Shown here piece by piece: positions 1 to 9,334 of a stretch of 64,000 nucleotides of DNA. Positions within the stretch are counted from its first letter, which is position 1. Every line of letters begins with the position of its first letter. Both the position numbers and the translations under genes were made by a program. The notes under the pieces are model-generated. The model did not search any database. It was not told where the DNA came from and worked only from the letters and a program-made list of their open reading frames with translations. The stretch covers positions 1-64,000 of the forward strand of contig NZ_JYIT01000068.1 of assembly GCF_000956545.1 (NCBI RefSeq). The letters are read 5' to 3'. This stretch comes from Microbacterium azadirachtae. GTDB taxonomy: Bacteria > Actinomycetota > Actinomycetes > Actinomycetales > Microbacteriaceae.

Positions 1-16
1 CCGCAGGGGCGACCCG

Positions 17-45
17 TTGACATCCCCGGCGACTCGCTCTAAACT
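17..45 (+). promoter_or_regulatory. Sigma70-type promoter of the hyi-glxR-gcl operon
   Basis: TTGACA at 17-22 and TAAACT at 40-45 are separated by 17 bases, which is close to the housekeeping consensus. Transcription would start near 52 and leave a leader of about 60 nt before the hyi start at 111. The palindrome at 65-81 would then lie just after the start site, a natural place for a repressor. Confidence 0.8.
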
Positions 46-64
46 TTCATCAATCAAGATTTTC

Positions 65-81
65 TTTCCATAATTCGGAAA
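65..81 (+). promoter_or_regulatory. Candidate repressor operator, copy 1
   Basis: TTTCCATAATTCGGAAA is an inverted repeat (TTTCC-N7-GGAAA) downstream of the hyi promoter. A 17-base site of the same length before the nucleobase permease (9125-9141) shares TCC at positions 3-5 and the whole nine-base right half ATTCGGAAA. The likely reader is a repressor of purine/glyoxylate catabolism (for example IclR or GntR family), but no such gene lies in this window. Confidence 0.55.
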
Positions 82-110
82 GATGCCGAGACTCAATCAA
101 GGACGATCTC

Positions 111-911
111 ATGAGCTACACCGTCAACGCCTCGATCCTGCTGACCGAGCTGCCGATCCTGGAGCGCCCGGCCGCCGCGAAGGCCGCCGGGTTCGACGCC
201 GTGGAGTACTGGTGGCCGTTCTCCGTCGCCGTGCCCGCGCAGGACGAGGTCGACGCGTTCGTCGCCGCGATCCAGGACGCCGGCGTGCAGCTCACCGGGC
301 TGAACTTCTTCGCGGGCGACATGCCCGGCGGCGACCGCGGCCTGGTGTCGTGGCCGGGCCGCGAGGACGAGTTCGCGGCGAACATCGACGTCGTCGTCGA
401 GATCGGCCGTCGCCTCGGCACCCGGGCGTTCAACGCGCTGTACGGCAACCGCCTGGACGGCGCCGACCCGCAGGAGCAGGACGACCTGGCCGTGAAGAAC
501 CTCGCCGCGGCGGGACGCGCGGTCGCCGAGCTCGGCGGCGTCGTGCTGCTCGAGCCGGTCTCCGGCATGGAGGCCTACCCGCTGAAGACCGCGGCCGACG
601 CGCTCGTGATCATCGCGCGGGTGAAGGACGAGGAGGGCGTGGACAACGTCCGCCTCCTCGCCGACTTCTACCACCTCGCGGTCAACGGCGACGACGTGCC
701 GGCCGTGATCGCCGCGCACGCGGCCGAGTTCGGCCACATCCAGATCGCCGACGCCCCCGGTCGCGGCGAGCCCGGCACCGGCGAGCTGCCGCTCGAGCAG
801 TGGATCGCCGACGCCCAGGCCGGCGGCTACGCCGGCGTCATCGGCCTCGAGTACAAGGCCACGCAGGCGGATCCCTTCGCCTGGATCACCCCCGCGGCCG
901 CTCAGGCCTGA
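111..911 (+). CDS. hyi: Hydroxypyruvate isomerase-like TIM-barrel enzyme
   Basis: This 266-residue protein of the xylose-isomerase-like TIM-barrel superfamily has the length and layout of hydroxypyruvate isomerase, which interconverts hydroxypyruvate and tartronate semialdehyde. Expected metal and acid residues are visible: Glu148 (LLEPVSG), Asp185 with His188 (DFYHLA), Gln211 (IQIADAPGR) and Glu247 (GLEYKA). The ATG at 111 follows an AAGGA ribosome site. glxR starts 31 bases after its stop and gcl follows, the standard glyoxylate-to-glycerate order, which supports the assignment over other sugar isomerases of the same fold. Regulation probably goes through the promoter at 17-45 and the operator at 65-81. 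Confidence 0.88.
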   Translation: MSYTVNASILLTELPILERPAAAKAAGFDAVEYWWPFSVAVPAQDEVDAFVAAIQDAGVQLTGLNFFAGDMPGGDRGLVSWPGREDEFAANIDVVVEIGRRLGTRAFNALYGNRLDGADPQEQDDLAVKNLAAAGRAVAELGGVVLLEPVSGMEAYPLKTAADALVIIARVKDEEGVDNVRLLADFYHLAVNGDDVPAVIAAHAAEFGHIQIADAPGRGEPGTGELPLEQWIADAQAGGYAGVIGLEYKATQADPFAWITPAAAQA

Positions 912-942
912 CCCGCACGCATTCCGCGAAGGAGCGAAGAAC

Positions 943-1821
943 ATGACCCGCATCGCATTCATCGGCCTCGGCATCATGGGCCTTCCCATGGCGAAGAACC
1001 TGGTCGCCGCCGGCTACGATGTCGTCGGCTACAACCGCAGCCAGGAGGCCATCGACAAGCTCGTCGCCGCGGGCGGCGCCGGGGCCACCGGCATCGCCGA
1101 CGCCGTCTCGGAGGCGGACGTCGTCATCACCATGGTCCCGGACTCCCCGGACGTGGCGGGCGTCGTGCAGGGCCCGGACGGGGTGTTCGCGAACGCGAAG
1201 GCCGGCGCGCTCTGGATCGACAACTCCTCCATCCGTCCCGACGTGGCCAAGGAGCTCGCCGCGGAGGCCGTGGCCGCGGGCCTCGGCGCCGTCGACGCCC
1301 CCGTGTCGGGCGGCGAGCAGGGCGCGATCGACGCGGTCCTCTCGATCATGGTCGGCGGATCCGCCGACGACTTCGCCCGCGCCGAGCCGGTCCTGAACGC
1401 CATCGGCAAGACCATCGTGCACGTCGGCCCCGCCGGCGCAGGGCAGACCGTCAAGGCCGCCAACCAGCTCATCGTCGCCGTGAACATCCAGGCGCTCGCC
1501 GAGGCCGTCGTGTTCCTCGAGGCGTTCGGCGTCGACACCGACGCGGCGCTGACCGTGCTCGGCGGCGGCCTGGCCGGATCCAAGGTGCTCGATCAGAAGG
1601 GCTGGAAGATGCTGAACCGCGACTTCGCGCCCGGATTCCGCCTCGCCCTCCACAACAAGGATCTGGGCATCGTCACGTCGGCTGCGCGCTCCGTCGGGGT
1701 CACCGTCCCGCTCGGCGCCGCCGTCGCACAGCTCGTGAACGCCCTCGTCGCCCGCGGCGACGGAGGCCTGGACCACTCGGGCCTGTTCAAGCTCACCGCC
1801 GAGCTCGCCGGCCGCGACTGA
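943..1821 (+). CDS. glxR: 2-hydroxy-3-oxopropionate (tartronate semialdehyde) reductase
   Basis: This 292-residue beta-hydroxyacid dehydrogenase reduces tartronate semialdehyde to D-glycerate with NAD(P)H. The N-terminal Rossmann motif is GLGIMGLPMA (residues 8-17). The substrate segment DAPVSGGEQGA (118-128) carries Ser122, and the catalytic Lys171 sits in GQTVKAANQ with Asn174. The ATG follows a GAAGGAG ribosome site. It lies between hyi and gcl, so it probably takes the product of the carboligase. The symbol garR is equally usual for this family. The sequence alone cannot exclude activity on 3-hydroxyisobutyrate, but the context argues against it. Confidence 0.92.
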   Translation: MTRIAFIGLGIMGLPMAKNLVAAGYDVVGYNRSQEAIDKLVAAGGAGATGIADAVSEADVVITMVPDSPDVAGVVQGPDGVFANAKAGALWIDNSSIRPDVAKELAAEAVAAGLGAVDAPVSGGEQGAIDAVLSIMVGGSADDFARAEPVLNAIGKTIVHVGPAGAGQTVKAANQLIVAVNIQALAEAVVFLEAFGVDTDAALTVLGGGLAGSKVLDQKGWKMLNRDFAPGFRLALHNKDLGIVTSAARSVGVTVPLGAAVAQLVNALVARGDGGLDHSGLFKLTAELAGRD

Positions 1822-1852
1822 CCCGCCCGCCGGTCGCGAATGACCCTCCCGC

Positions 1853-1959
1853 CGGTCGCTGAGCCCGTCGAAGCGCCCGGTTCGCATCCGGACCCTTCGA
1901 CACGCTCAGGGGCCGGACCCGGTTCGCATCCGGACCCTTCGACACGCTCAGGGGCCGGA
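1853..1959. repeat. REP-like intergenic element with a 42-bp tandem duplication
   Basis: The block starts with GGTCGCTGAGCCCGTCGAAG (1853-1872) and is followed by two direct copies of a 42-base unit (1879-1920 and 1921-1959, the second incomplete). Each unit contains CCCTTCGACACGCTCAGGGG, roughly the inverse of the first segment, so the element can fold. A related element lies at 5015-5086. It separates glxR from gcl without a clear terminator T-tract. Confidence 0.75.
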
Positions 1960-1994
1960 TGCTCCCTCGAAACTTCAGCCTTAAGGAAACTCCC

Positions 1995-3782
<1,788 letters not shown>

Positions 3783-3845
3783 GTCGCCGTTCCGCGAGCC
3801 GTAGCCTGTAGGCGAAGTCGACGAGCCTGAAGGAGAAGGGCCACC

Positions 3846-4994
3846 ATGCGCATTCTGATCGCCTCGGACAAGTTCAAGGGCTCCGCCACCGGCCCGGAGG
3901 TCGCCGCCGCCCTGGCGGACGGGATCACCCAGGCTGCGCCGGGGACCGTCATCGACACGGTCCCCGTCGCGGACGGCGGTGAGGGCACGGTCGACGCCGC
4001 CCTCGCCGCGGGCTTCGAGGCGGTCACTGCGACGGTGACCGGGCCCACGGGCCGGCCGGTGGAGGCGCGGTTCGGCGTGCGCGAGGGGCAGGCCATCATC
4101 GAGATGGCGGCCGCGAGCGGGCTCGACCTGCTCCCGGGAGGCGTGAAGGACGCGCTCGGGGCGACGAGCCGCGGCACGGGCGAACTCATCGCCGCGGCGC
4201 TCGACCACGGCGCGACCGCCATCGTCCTCGGCATCGGCGGCAGCGCCAACACCGACGGCGGCGCGGGCATGCTGCAGGCGCTCGGCGTCTCACTGCGCGA
4301 CGCCGAGGGGAACGAGCTCCCCGGAGGCGGCGGCGCGCTGGGACGCATCGCGGAGGCGGACGTATTCGGCCTGGATCCGCGTCTCGCCGGGGTCGAGATC
4401 GTGCTCGCGAGCGACGTCGACAACCCGCTGCTGGGCGAGCGCGGCGCCCCCGCGGTCTTCGGCCCGCAGAAGGGGGCGGCCCCGGAGGACGTGGCGACCC
4501 TCGACGCGGCCCTCGCGCGCTACGCCGCGCTGCTCGAGCAGCAGCCCGGGGTCCGTGCGGCGACGGATCTGCCGGGCGCCGGCGGAGCGGGCGGCGTCGG
4601 CTACGCGGCCCTCGCCGTGCTGGGCGCGCGGCGCGAGCCCGGCGTCGAGGTCGTGCAGCGGCTGACGGGTCTGGCGGAGGCGCTGGGCGCCGGCGGATCC
4701 CGGGCCGATCTCGTCATCACCGGGGAGGGCAGCCTCGACGACCAGAGCCTGGGCGGCAAGACGCCGCTCGGGGTGGCGGCCTCCGCCCGCGCGGCCGGGA
4801 TCCCGGTGATCGCGGTGTGCGGCCGGTCCACGCTCTCGCCCGAGGCGGCTCGCGCCGCCGGGTTCGAGCGGGTCTACGCGCTCGCCGACCTCGAGCCGGA
4901 TCCGGCCCGCAGCATGGCCGAGGCGGTGGTGCTGCTCACCGAGGTGGGCCGGCGGGTGGGCGCGGAGATCGGCGAGCTCGTCCCGCGTGGGTGA
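3846..4994 (+). CDS. glxK: Glycerate kinase, GarK/GlxK family
   Basis: This 382-residue kinase of the GarK/GlxK family phosphorylates D-glycerate, most likely to 2-phosphoglycerate, and so completes glyoxylate assimilation. It begins with the typical IASDKFKGSATGPEV and carries the family segments GGSANTDGGAG (about 130-140) and ITGEGSLDDQSLGGKTP (about 293-309). The ATG follows GAAGGAGAAGG. A TAGCCT box at 3802-3807 between gcl and this gene could give an extra internal promoter. The 63-base gap to gcl otherwise fits one operon hyi-glxR-gcl-glxK. Confidence 0.92.
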   Translation: MRILIASDKFKGSATGPEVAAALADGITQAAPGTVIDTVPVADGGEGTVDAALAAGFEAVTATVTGPTGRPVEARFGVREGQAIIEMAAASGLDLLPGGVKDALGATSRGTGELIAAALDHGATAIVLGIGGSANTDGGAGMLQALGVSLRDAEGNELPGGGGALGRIAEADVFGLDPRLAGVEIVLASDVDNPLLGERGAPAVFGPQKGAAPEDVATLDAALARYAALLEQQPGVRAATDLPGAGGAGGVGYAALAVLGARREPGVEVVQRLTGLAEALGAGGSRADLVITGEGSLDDQSLGGKTPLGVAASARAAGIPVIAVCGRSTLSPEAARAAGFERVYALADLEPDPARSMAEAVVLLTEVGRRVGAEIGELVPRG

Positions 4995-5014
4995 ACCCCG
5001 GGCGCGCCCACACC

Positions 5015-5086
5015 GGTCGCTGAGCCCGTCGAAGCGCCCGGCCTGTCGCTCGGGGCCCTTCGACAAGCTCAGGGACTGGAGCGACA
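5015..5086. repeat. REP-like intergenic element, second copy
   Basis: GGTCGCTGAGCCCGTCGAAG (5015-5034) recurs exactly as at 1853. It is followed by CCCTTCGACAAGCTCAGGGA (5056-5075), flanked by the inverted heptamers TGTCGCT (5044-5050) and AGCGACA (5080-5086). It separates the glycerate kinase gene from allB and could act as a weak terminator or RNA-stabilising fold. Confidence 0.7.
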
Positions 5087-5106
5087 ACTCACGGATCGGA
5101 GACCCA

Positions 5107-5124
5107 TGCTCCGCTTCCGGAGCA
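5107..5124 (+). promoter_or_regulatory. Perfect inverted repeat upstream of allB
   Basis: TGCTCCG-CTTC-CGGAGCA is a perfect 7-bp inverted repeat, 57 bases before the allantoinase start. It resembles the hyi/permease operator in its TCCG...CGGA core, but its spacer is one base shorter. It could be a further, degenerate binding site or an RNA hairpin in the allB leader. Confidence 0.35.
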
Positions 5125-5180
5125 CAATGAAATCCAACGAAGCACGACCGGCTCTCGCCGGAGGAAAGGATCCGTCCGAC

Positions 5181-6554
5181 ATGTCGCAGGATCAGCACGA
5201 CCCCACCGGAGAGCACTACGACCTGGTGATCCGCGGCGAGCGGGTCCTGACCAGCTCCGGCATCCGCCCCCGAGAGGTGGGGGTCCGCCACGGGGTGATC
5301 GTCGCGATGCAGCCTCTGGGCAACGACCTCTCGGCGGACGAGGTCATCGAGCTCGCCGACGACGAGACCCTGATCCCGGGGCTGGTCGACACGCACGTGC
5401 ACGTGAACGAGCCGGGCCGCACCGAGTGGGAGGGCTTCGCGTCCGCCACCAAGGCCGCCGCCGCGGGCGGTGTGACCACGATCCTGGACATGCCGCTGAA
5501 CAGCATCCCGCCGACGATCGACGTGGAGGCGCTGGAGATCAAGCGCGACGTCGCCCGCGACCAGGTGCACGTCGACGTGGGCTTCTGGGGCGGCGCCGTA
5601 CCCGGCAACCTCGGCAAGCTGCGCGGGCTGCACGACGCCGGCGCGTTCGGGTTCAAGAGCTTCCTGCTGCACAGCGGGGTCGACGAGTTCCCTCCGCTGG
5701 ACCCGGATCAGCTCGAGGAGGATATGCGCGAGCTCGCGACGTTCGACTCGGTGATGATCGTGCACGCCGAGGATTCGCGTGCGATCGACCGCGCGCCGAA
5801 GCCCGACGGCGACGACTACGCGAAGTTCCTCGCGTCCCGCCCGCGCGGGGCCGAGAACCTGGCGATCGCCGAGGTCATCGAGCGGGCGCGCTGGACGGGC
5901 GCCCGGGCGCACATCCTGCACCTGTCCTCGTCCGACGCGCTGCCGATGCTGCGCTCCGCCAAGCACGACGGCCTGAAGATCACCGTCGAGACGTGCCCGC
6001 ACTACCTCACGCTCACGAGTGAGGAGATCCCGCTCGGCGCGACCGCGTTCAAATGCTGCCCGCCGATCCGCGAGGCCGGCAACCGGGAACTGCTCTGGCA
6101 GGGCCTGGAGGACGGGACGATCGACTTCATCGTGTCGGACCACTCGCCCTCGACGCTCGACCTCAAGGATCTCGAGAACGGCGACTTCGCGGTGGCGTGG
6201 GGCGGCGTCGCCTCGCTCCAGCTCGGCCTGTCCCTGATCTGGACCGAGGCCCGTCAGCGCGGGCTGTCGCTGGAGACCGTCGTGTCGTGGATGAGCGAGA
6301 AGCCCGCGCAGTTCGCCGGCCTCACCGGCAAGGGCCGGATCGCTCCCGGCTACGACGCGGACTTCTCGATCTTCGCGGCCGACGACGCCTACGTCGTCGA
6401 CGTGACCAAGCTGCACCACAAGAACCCGCTCACTCCGTACAACGGCAAGGCTCTGGCCGGCCGGGTGCGCAGGACGTATCTGCACGGCGAGGAGATCGAC
6501 TTCGCGACACCGCGGGGTCGCCTGCTGCGTCGCGGCATGGTGGACGCCGAGTGA
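5181..6554 (+). CDS. allB: Allantoinase
   Basis: This 457-residue cyclic amidohydrolase opens allantoin to allantoate. The binuclear metal site is complete: His72/His74 in DTHVHVNEPG, the carbamylated Lys159 in FKSFLLH, His195 in HAED, His251-region HILHLSS and Asp320 in SDHSPS. DTHVHVNEPGRTEW and the Phe-Lys-Ser segment favour allantoinase over dihydropyrimidinase or dihydroorotase. I chose the ATG at 5181 because of GGAGGAAAGGA just before it; an earlier ATG at 5106 would add 25 unrelated residues. No allantoicase or allantoate amidohydrolase is in the window. A strong terminator follows at 6629. Confidence 0.9.
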   Translation: MSQDQHDPTGEHYDLVIRGERVLTSSGIRPREVGVRHGVIVAMQPLGNDLSADEVIELADDETLIPGLVDTHVHVNEPGRTEWEGFASATKAAAAGGVTTILDMPLNSIPPTIDVEALEIKRDVARDQVHVDVGFWGGAVPGNLGKLRGLHDAGAFGFKSFLLHSGVDEFPPLDPDQLEEDMRELATFDSVMIVHAEDSRAIDRAPKPDGDDYAKFLASRPRGAENLAIAEVIERARWTGARAHILHLSSSDALPMLRSAKHDGLKITVETCPHYLTLTSEEIPLGATAFKCCPPIREAGNRELLWQGLEDGTIDFIVSDHSPSTLDLKDLENGDFAVAWGGVASLQLGLSLIWTEARQRGLSLETVVSWMSEKPAQFAGLTGKGRIAPGYDADFSIFAADDAYVVDVTKLHHKNPLTPYNGKALAGRVRRTYLHGEEIDFATPRGRLLRRGMVDAE

Positions 6555-6628
6555 GTCGCCCCCTCTGAGCTCGTCGACGATGCGCGGACAACGGCGTCCC
6601 CCATCGTCGACGGCTGTTCCCCCAGAGT

Positions 6629-6666
6629 GAAGAACCGGCCCGATCCTGCGATCGGGCCGGTTCTTC
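6629..6666 (+). terminator. Intrinsic terminator after allB
   Basis: A perfect 17-bp stem (6629-6645 with 6650-6666) has the four-base loop CTGC. The right arm ends in TTCTTC. It isolates the allantoinase transcript from the heat-shock promoter of clpB. Confidence 0.85.
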
Positions 6667-6706
6667 GCGTCCGCGCCCCTTGTCCTGATCCGCCCCATCC
6701 GGTAAA

Positions 6707-6727
6707 CTTGAGTCGAATCAACTCAAG
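6707..6727 (+). promoter_or_regulatory. HAIR box (HspR operator) upstream of clpB
   Basis: CTTGAGT (6707-6713), seven bases, then ACTCAAG (6721-6727) is the exact HspR-associated inverted repeat known from actinobacterial dnaK and clpB promoters. It lies 65 bases before the clpB start. HspR is a MerR-family repressor that works with DnaK. The hspR gene itself is not in this window. Confidence 0.93.
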
Positions 6728-6791
6728 TTTTGAAGAGGCGGACCGGATCCGGCTCTTCCGCATCACACGCAAGGAGACTCCAGGAGGACGA

Positions 6792-9014
6792 ATGGCCACC
6801 CCTCAGCAGGCACCGCAGGAAGAACAGCAGTCGGCGCTCGAGCAGTTCGGGATCAACCTGACCGACCGCGCACGGCAGGGCAAGCTCGACCCCGTGATCG
6901 GGCGCGACGCCGAGATCCGCCGGGTGAGCCAGGTGCTCACGCGGCGCACCAAGAACAACCCGGTGCTGATCGGCGAGCCCGGCGTCGGCAAGACCGCCGT
7001 CGTCGAGGGCCTCGCGCAGCGCATCGTCGCGGGAGACGTGGCCGAGTCGCTCAAGGACAAGGAGCTCGTCTCGCTGGACATCTCCGCCCTCGTCGCCGGC
7101 GCGATGTACCGCGGGCAGTTCGAGGAGCGCCTGAAGAGCGTGCTCAAGGAGATCACCGAGTCGGACGGCCGGGTCATCACCTTCATCGACGAGCTCCACG
7201 TGCTCATGGGCGCGGGCGGGGGAGAGGGCTCCGTGGCAGCCTCCAACATGCTCAAGCCGATGCTCGCCCGCGGAGAGCTGCGCCTCATCGGCGCCACCAC
7301 CCTCAACGAGTACCGCGAGTTCATCGAGAAGGACGCCGCCCTCGAGCGCCGTTTCCAGCAGGTGTACGTGGGCGAGCCCTCCGTCGAGGACACGATCGCG
7401 ATCCTGCGCGGACTCAAGGGGCGCTACGAGGCGCACCACGGCGTGACGATCAGTGACTCCGCGCTGGTCGCCGCCGCCTCGCTGTCGAACCGCTACCTGC
7501 CGAGCCGTCAGCTGCCGGACAAGGCCATCGACCTCATCGACGAGGCCATGAGCCGGCTCAAGATGGAGATCGACTCGAGCCCGGTGGAGATCGACCAGCT
7601 CAAGCGCCAGGTCGACAGGATGCGGCTCGAGGAACTCGCGCTGAAGAAGGAGAAGGACGCCGCCTCGAAGGAGCGTCTGGCGAAGCTGCGTGAGCAGATG
7701 GGCGAGGCCGAGGCCGAGCTCAAGGATCTCGAGGCGCGCTGGGAGCGCGAGCGCGGCGGGCTGAACCGCGTCGGCGAGCTGAAGAAGCGCCTCGACGAGG
7801 CGGTCACCGAGCGCGACCGCGCGCTGCGGGACGCCGACTACACGAAGGCGTCGAGGCTCGAGTACGAGACCATCAAGCAGCTGCAGGCGCAGCTCGCCGA
7901 CGCCGAGCGGCAGGCGGAGGCGCAGAGCGACGAGCCCCGCATGGTGAACGAGCAGGTCACTGATGAGGACATCGCCGGCGTGATCGCCGCGTGGACCGGG
8001 ATCCCGGTGGGCCGGCTGCTGCAGGGCGAGAGCGAGAAGCTGCTGCACCTGGAGCGCGAGCTGGGGCGGCGCCTGATCGGTCAGCGGGACGCGGTCGCCG
8101 CCGTCTCCGACGCGGTGCGTCGCTCCCGGGCCGGGATCAGCGACCCCGGTCGTCCGACCGGATCCTTCCTCTTCGTCGGGCCCACCGGCGTCGGCAAGAC
8201 CGAGCTCGCCAAGGCGCTCGCGGAGTTCCTCTTCGACGACGAGCACGCCATGGTGCGCATCGACATGTCGGAGTACGGCGAGAAGCACTCGGTCTCGCGG
8301 CTCGTCGGCGCCCCTCCCGGCTATGTCGGCTACGAGCAGGGCGGTCAGCTCACCGAGGCCGTGCGGCGGCGCCCGTACAGCGTGGTGCTGCTGGACGAGG
8401 TCGAGAAGGCGCATCCCGAGGTCTTCGACGTGCTGCTGCAGGTGATGGACGACGGCCGCCTCACCGACGGCCAGGGGCGCACGGTCGACTTCTCTAACGT
8501 CATCCTCATCCTCACGAGCAACATCGGATCCCCGATCCTGATCGATCCCACGCTCTCGCCCGACGAGAAGCGCGAGGCCGTCATGGCGTTGGTCCGGCAG
8601 GCGTTCAAGCCCGAGTTCATCAACCGCCTCGACGACATCGTGATGTTCCAGGCGCTCACCGAGGACGACCTCGCGCAGATCGTCGAGCTCACGATCGACC
8701 AGCTGCAGCGCCGTCTCGCGGATCGCCGGCTCACGCTCGCGGTCACCCCTGACGCGCGTGCGTGGCTCGCCGAGCGCGGCTACGACCCGGTGTTCGGTGC
8801 GCGGCCGCTGCGCCGTCTCATCCAGAACGAGGTGCAGAACCGGCTCGCGTCGGCGCTGCTGTCGGGCCGAGTGCACGACGGCGACGTGGTGCGGGTGGAC
8901 GTCGCGGCCGACGGCTCGTCGCTCGTGCTCACCAGCGACGGCCCCGTCGTGGCCCCGACGCCGGAAGCGGACACTGACGACGACACGATCGAGGCGGAGC
9001 TGCTCGACGACTGA
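6792..9014 (+). CDS. clpB: ClpB-type AAA+ disaggregase without the N-terminal domain
   Basis: This 740-residue double-AAA+ chaperone resolves protein aggregates with DnaK. The first Walker A is GEPGVGKT (61-68) and the second is GPTGVGKT (about 463-470). Between them lies a long coiled-coil middle domain of about 130 residues, typical of ClpB and absent from ClpA. Full ClpB has about 860 residues; here the substrate-binding N-domain is missing and the protein begins at [14 protein letters not shown], close to where the short isoform of other ClpB proteins begins. AGGAGG (6782-6787) precedes ATG 6792. An upstream in-frame extension exists but contains the HAIR box, so it is not coding. HspR control is evident. 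Confidence 0.93.
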   Translation: MATPQQAPQEEQQSALEQFGINLTDRARQGKLDPVIGRDAEIRRVSQVLTRRTKNNPVLIGEPGVGKTAVVEGLAQRIVAGDVAESLKDKELVSLDISALVAGAMYRGQFEERLKSVLKEITESDGRVITFIDELHVLMGAGGGEGSVAASNMLKPMLARGELRLIGATTLNEYREFIEKDAALERRFQQVYVGEPSVEDTIAILRGLKGRYEAHHGVTISDSALVAAASLSNRYLPSRQLPDKAIDLIDEAMSRLKMEIDSSPVEIDQLKRQVDRMRLEELALKKEKDAASKERLAKLREQMGEAEAELKDLEARWERERGGLNRVGELKKRLDEAVTERDRALRDADYTKASRLEYETIKQLQAQLADAERQAEAQSDEPRMVNEQVTDEDIAGVIAAWTGIPVGRLLQGESEKLLHLERELGRRLIGQRDAVAAVSDAVRRSRAGISDPGRPTGSFLFVGPTGVGKTELAKALAEFLFDDEHAMVRIDMSEYGEKHSVSRLVGAPPGYVGYEQGGQLTEAVRRRPYSVVLLDEVEKAHPEVFDVLLQVMDDGRLTDGQGRTVDFSNVILILTSNIGSPILIDPTLSPDEKREAVMALVRQAFKPEFINRLDDIVMFQALTEDDLAQIVELTIDQLQRRLADRRLTLAVTPDARAWLAERGYDPVFGARPLRRLIQNEVQNRLASALLSGRVHDGDVVRVDVAADGSSLVLTSDGPVVAPTPEADTDDDTIEAELLDD

Positions 9015-9034
9015 CGTCGGGGGAGCATCTCCCC

Positions 9035-9067
9035 AAGGGGCCCGGATCTTCCTGATCCGGGCCCCTT
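9035..9067 (+). terminator. Intrinsic terminator after clpB
   Basis: A perfect 14-bp stem (9035-9048 with 9054-9067) has the loop TTCCT and runs into TTTCT. It lies 20 bases after the clpB stop. Confidence 0.85.
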
Positions 9068-9124
9068 TCTCGTGGTCTCCGGTATAGCAGGCGCCTTCCT
9101 CAATATCCACATCATGGAAGCACC

Positions 9125-9141
9125 ACTCCGAGATTCGGAAA
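9125..9141 (+). promoter_or_regulatory. Candidate repressor/activator operator, copy 2
   Basis: ACTCCGAGATTCGGAAA contains the inverted repeat TCCGA-GAT-TCGGA and shares its right half ATTCGGAAA and the TCC core with the hyi operator at 65-81. It abuts the -35 box at 9148 of the permease promoter, so a bound protein could activate or block polymerase. Confidence 0.55.
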
Positions 9142-9147
9142 AAATGC

Positions 9148-9177
9148 TTGACTCGCGACGGAGGCCGCCGTTAGCCT
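9148..9177 (+). promoter_or_regulatory. Promoter of the nucleobase permease
   Basis: TTGACT (9148-9153), an 18-base spacer and TAGCCT (9172-9177) form a good sigma70-type promoter. The transcript would start near 9184 and carry a leader of about 150 nt. The non-coding stretch 9015-9334 thus holds a terminator, an operator, this promoter and a structured leader, and no gene. Confidence 0.75.
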
Positions 9178-9182
9178 GAGGA

Positions 9183-9334
9183 CGTCTCCAGAGCAGGAGA
9201 CGCACCGGGACCAACAGCAGTCCGCCCCGCACGCCGGGACGGAAGGAGCGTCCGCACCGCATCGCCGCACACCGGCGCTGCATGCCGGCCGACGCTCGGC
9301 TCACCCGGTGCATCCCCCCGACGAAGAGGTCGAA
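9183..9334 (+). promoter_or_regulatory. Structured 5' leader of the permease mRNA
   Basis: The leader opens with a perfect hairpin CGTCTCC (9183-9189), loop AGAGCA, GGAGACG (9196-9202). Further inverted pairs include GACG...CGTC around 9239-9253 and CCGGCG...CGCCGG-like segments near 9272-9290. It matches no riboswitch class that I recognise by eye. Confidence 0.35.

Noticed and set aside
5106..5180. Extra 25 residues at the N terminus of allantoinase
   Set aside because: The extension overlaps a perfect inverted repeat and lacks a ribosome site; GGAGGAAAGGA directly serves ATG 5181.
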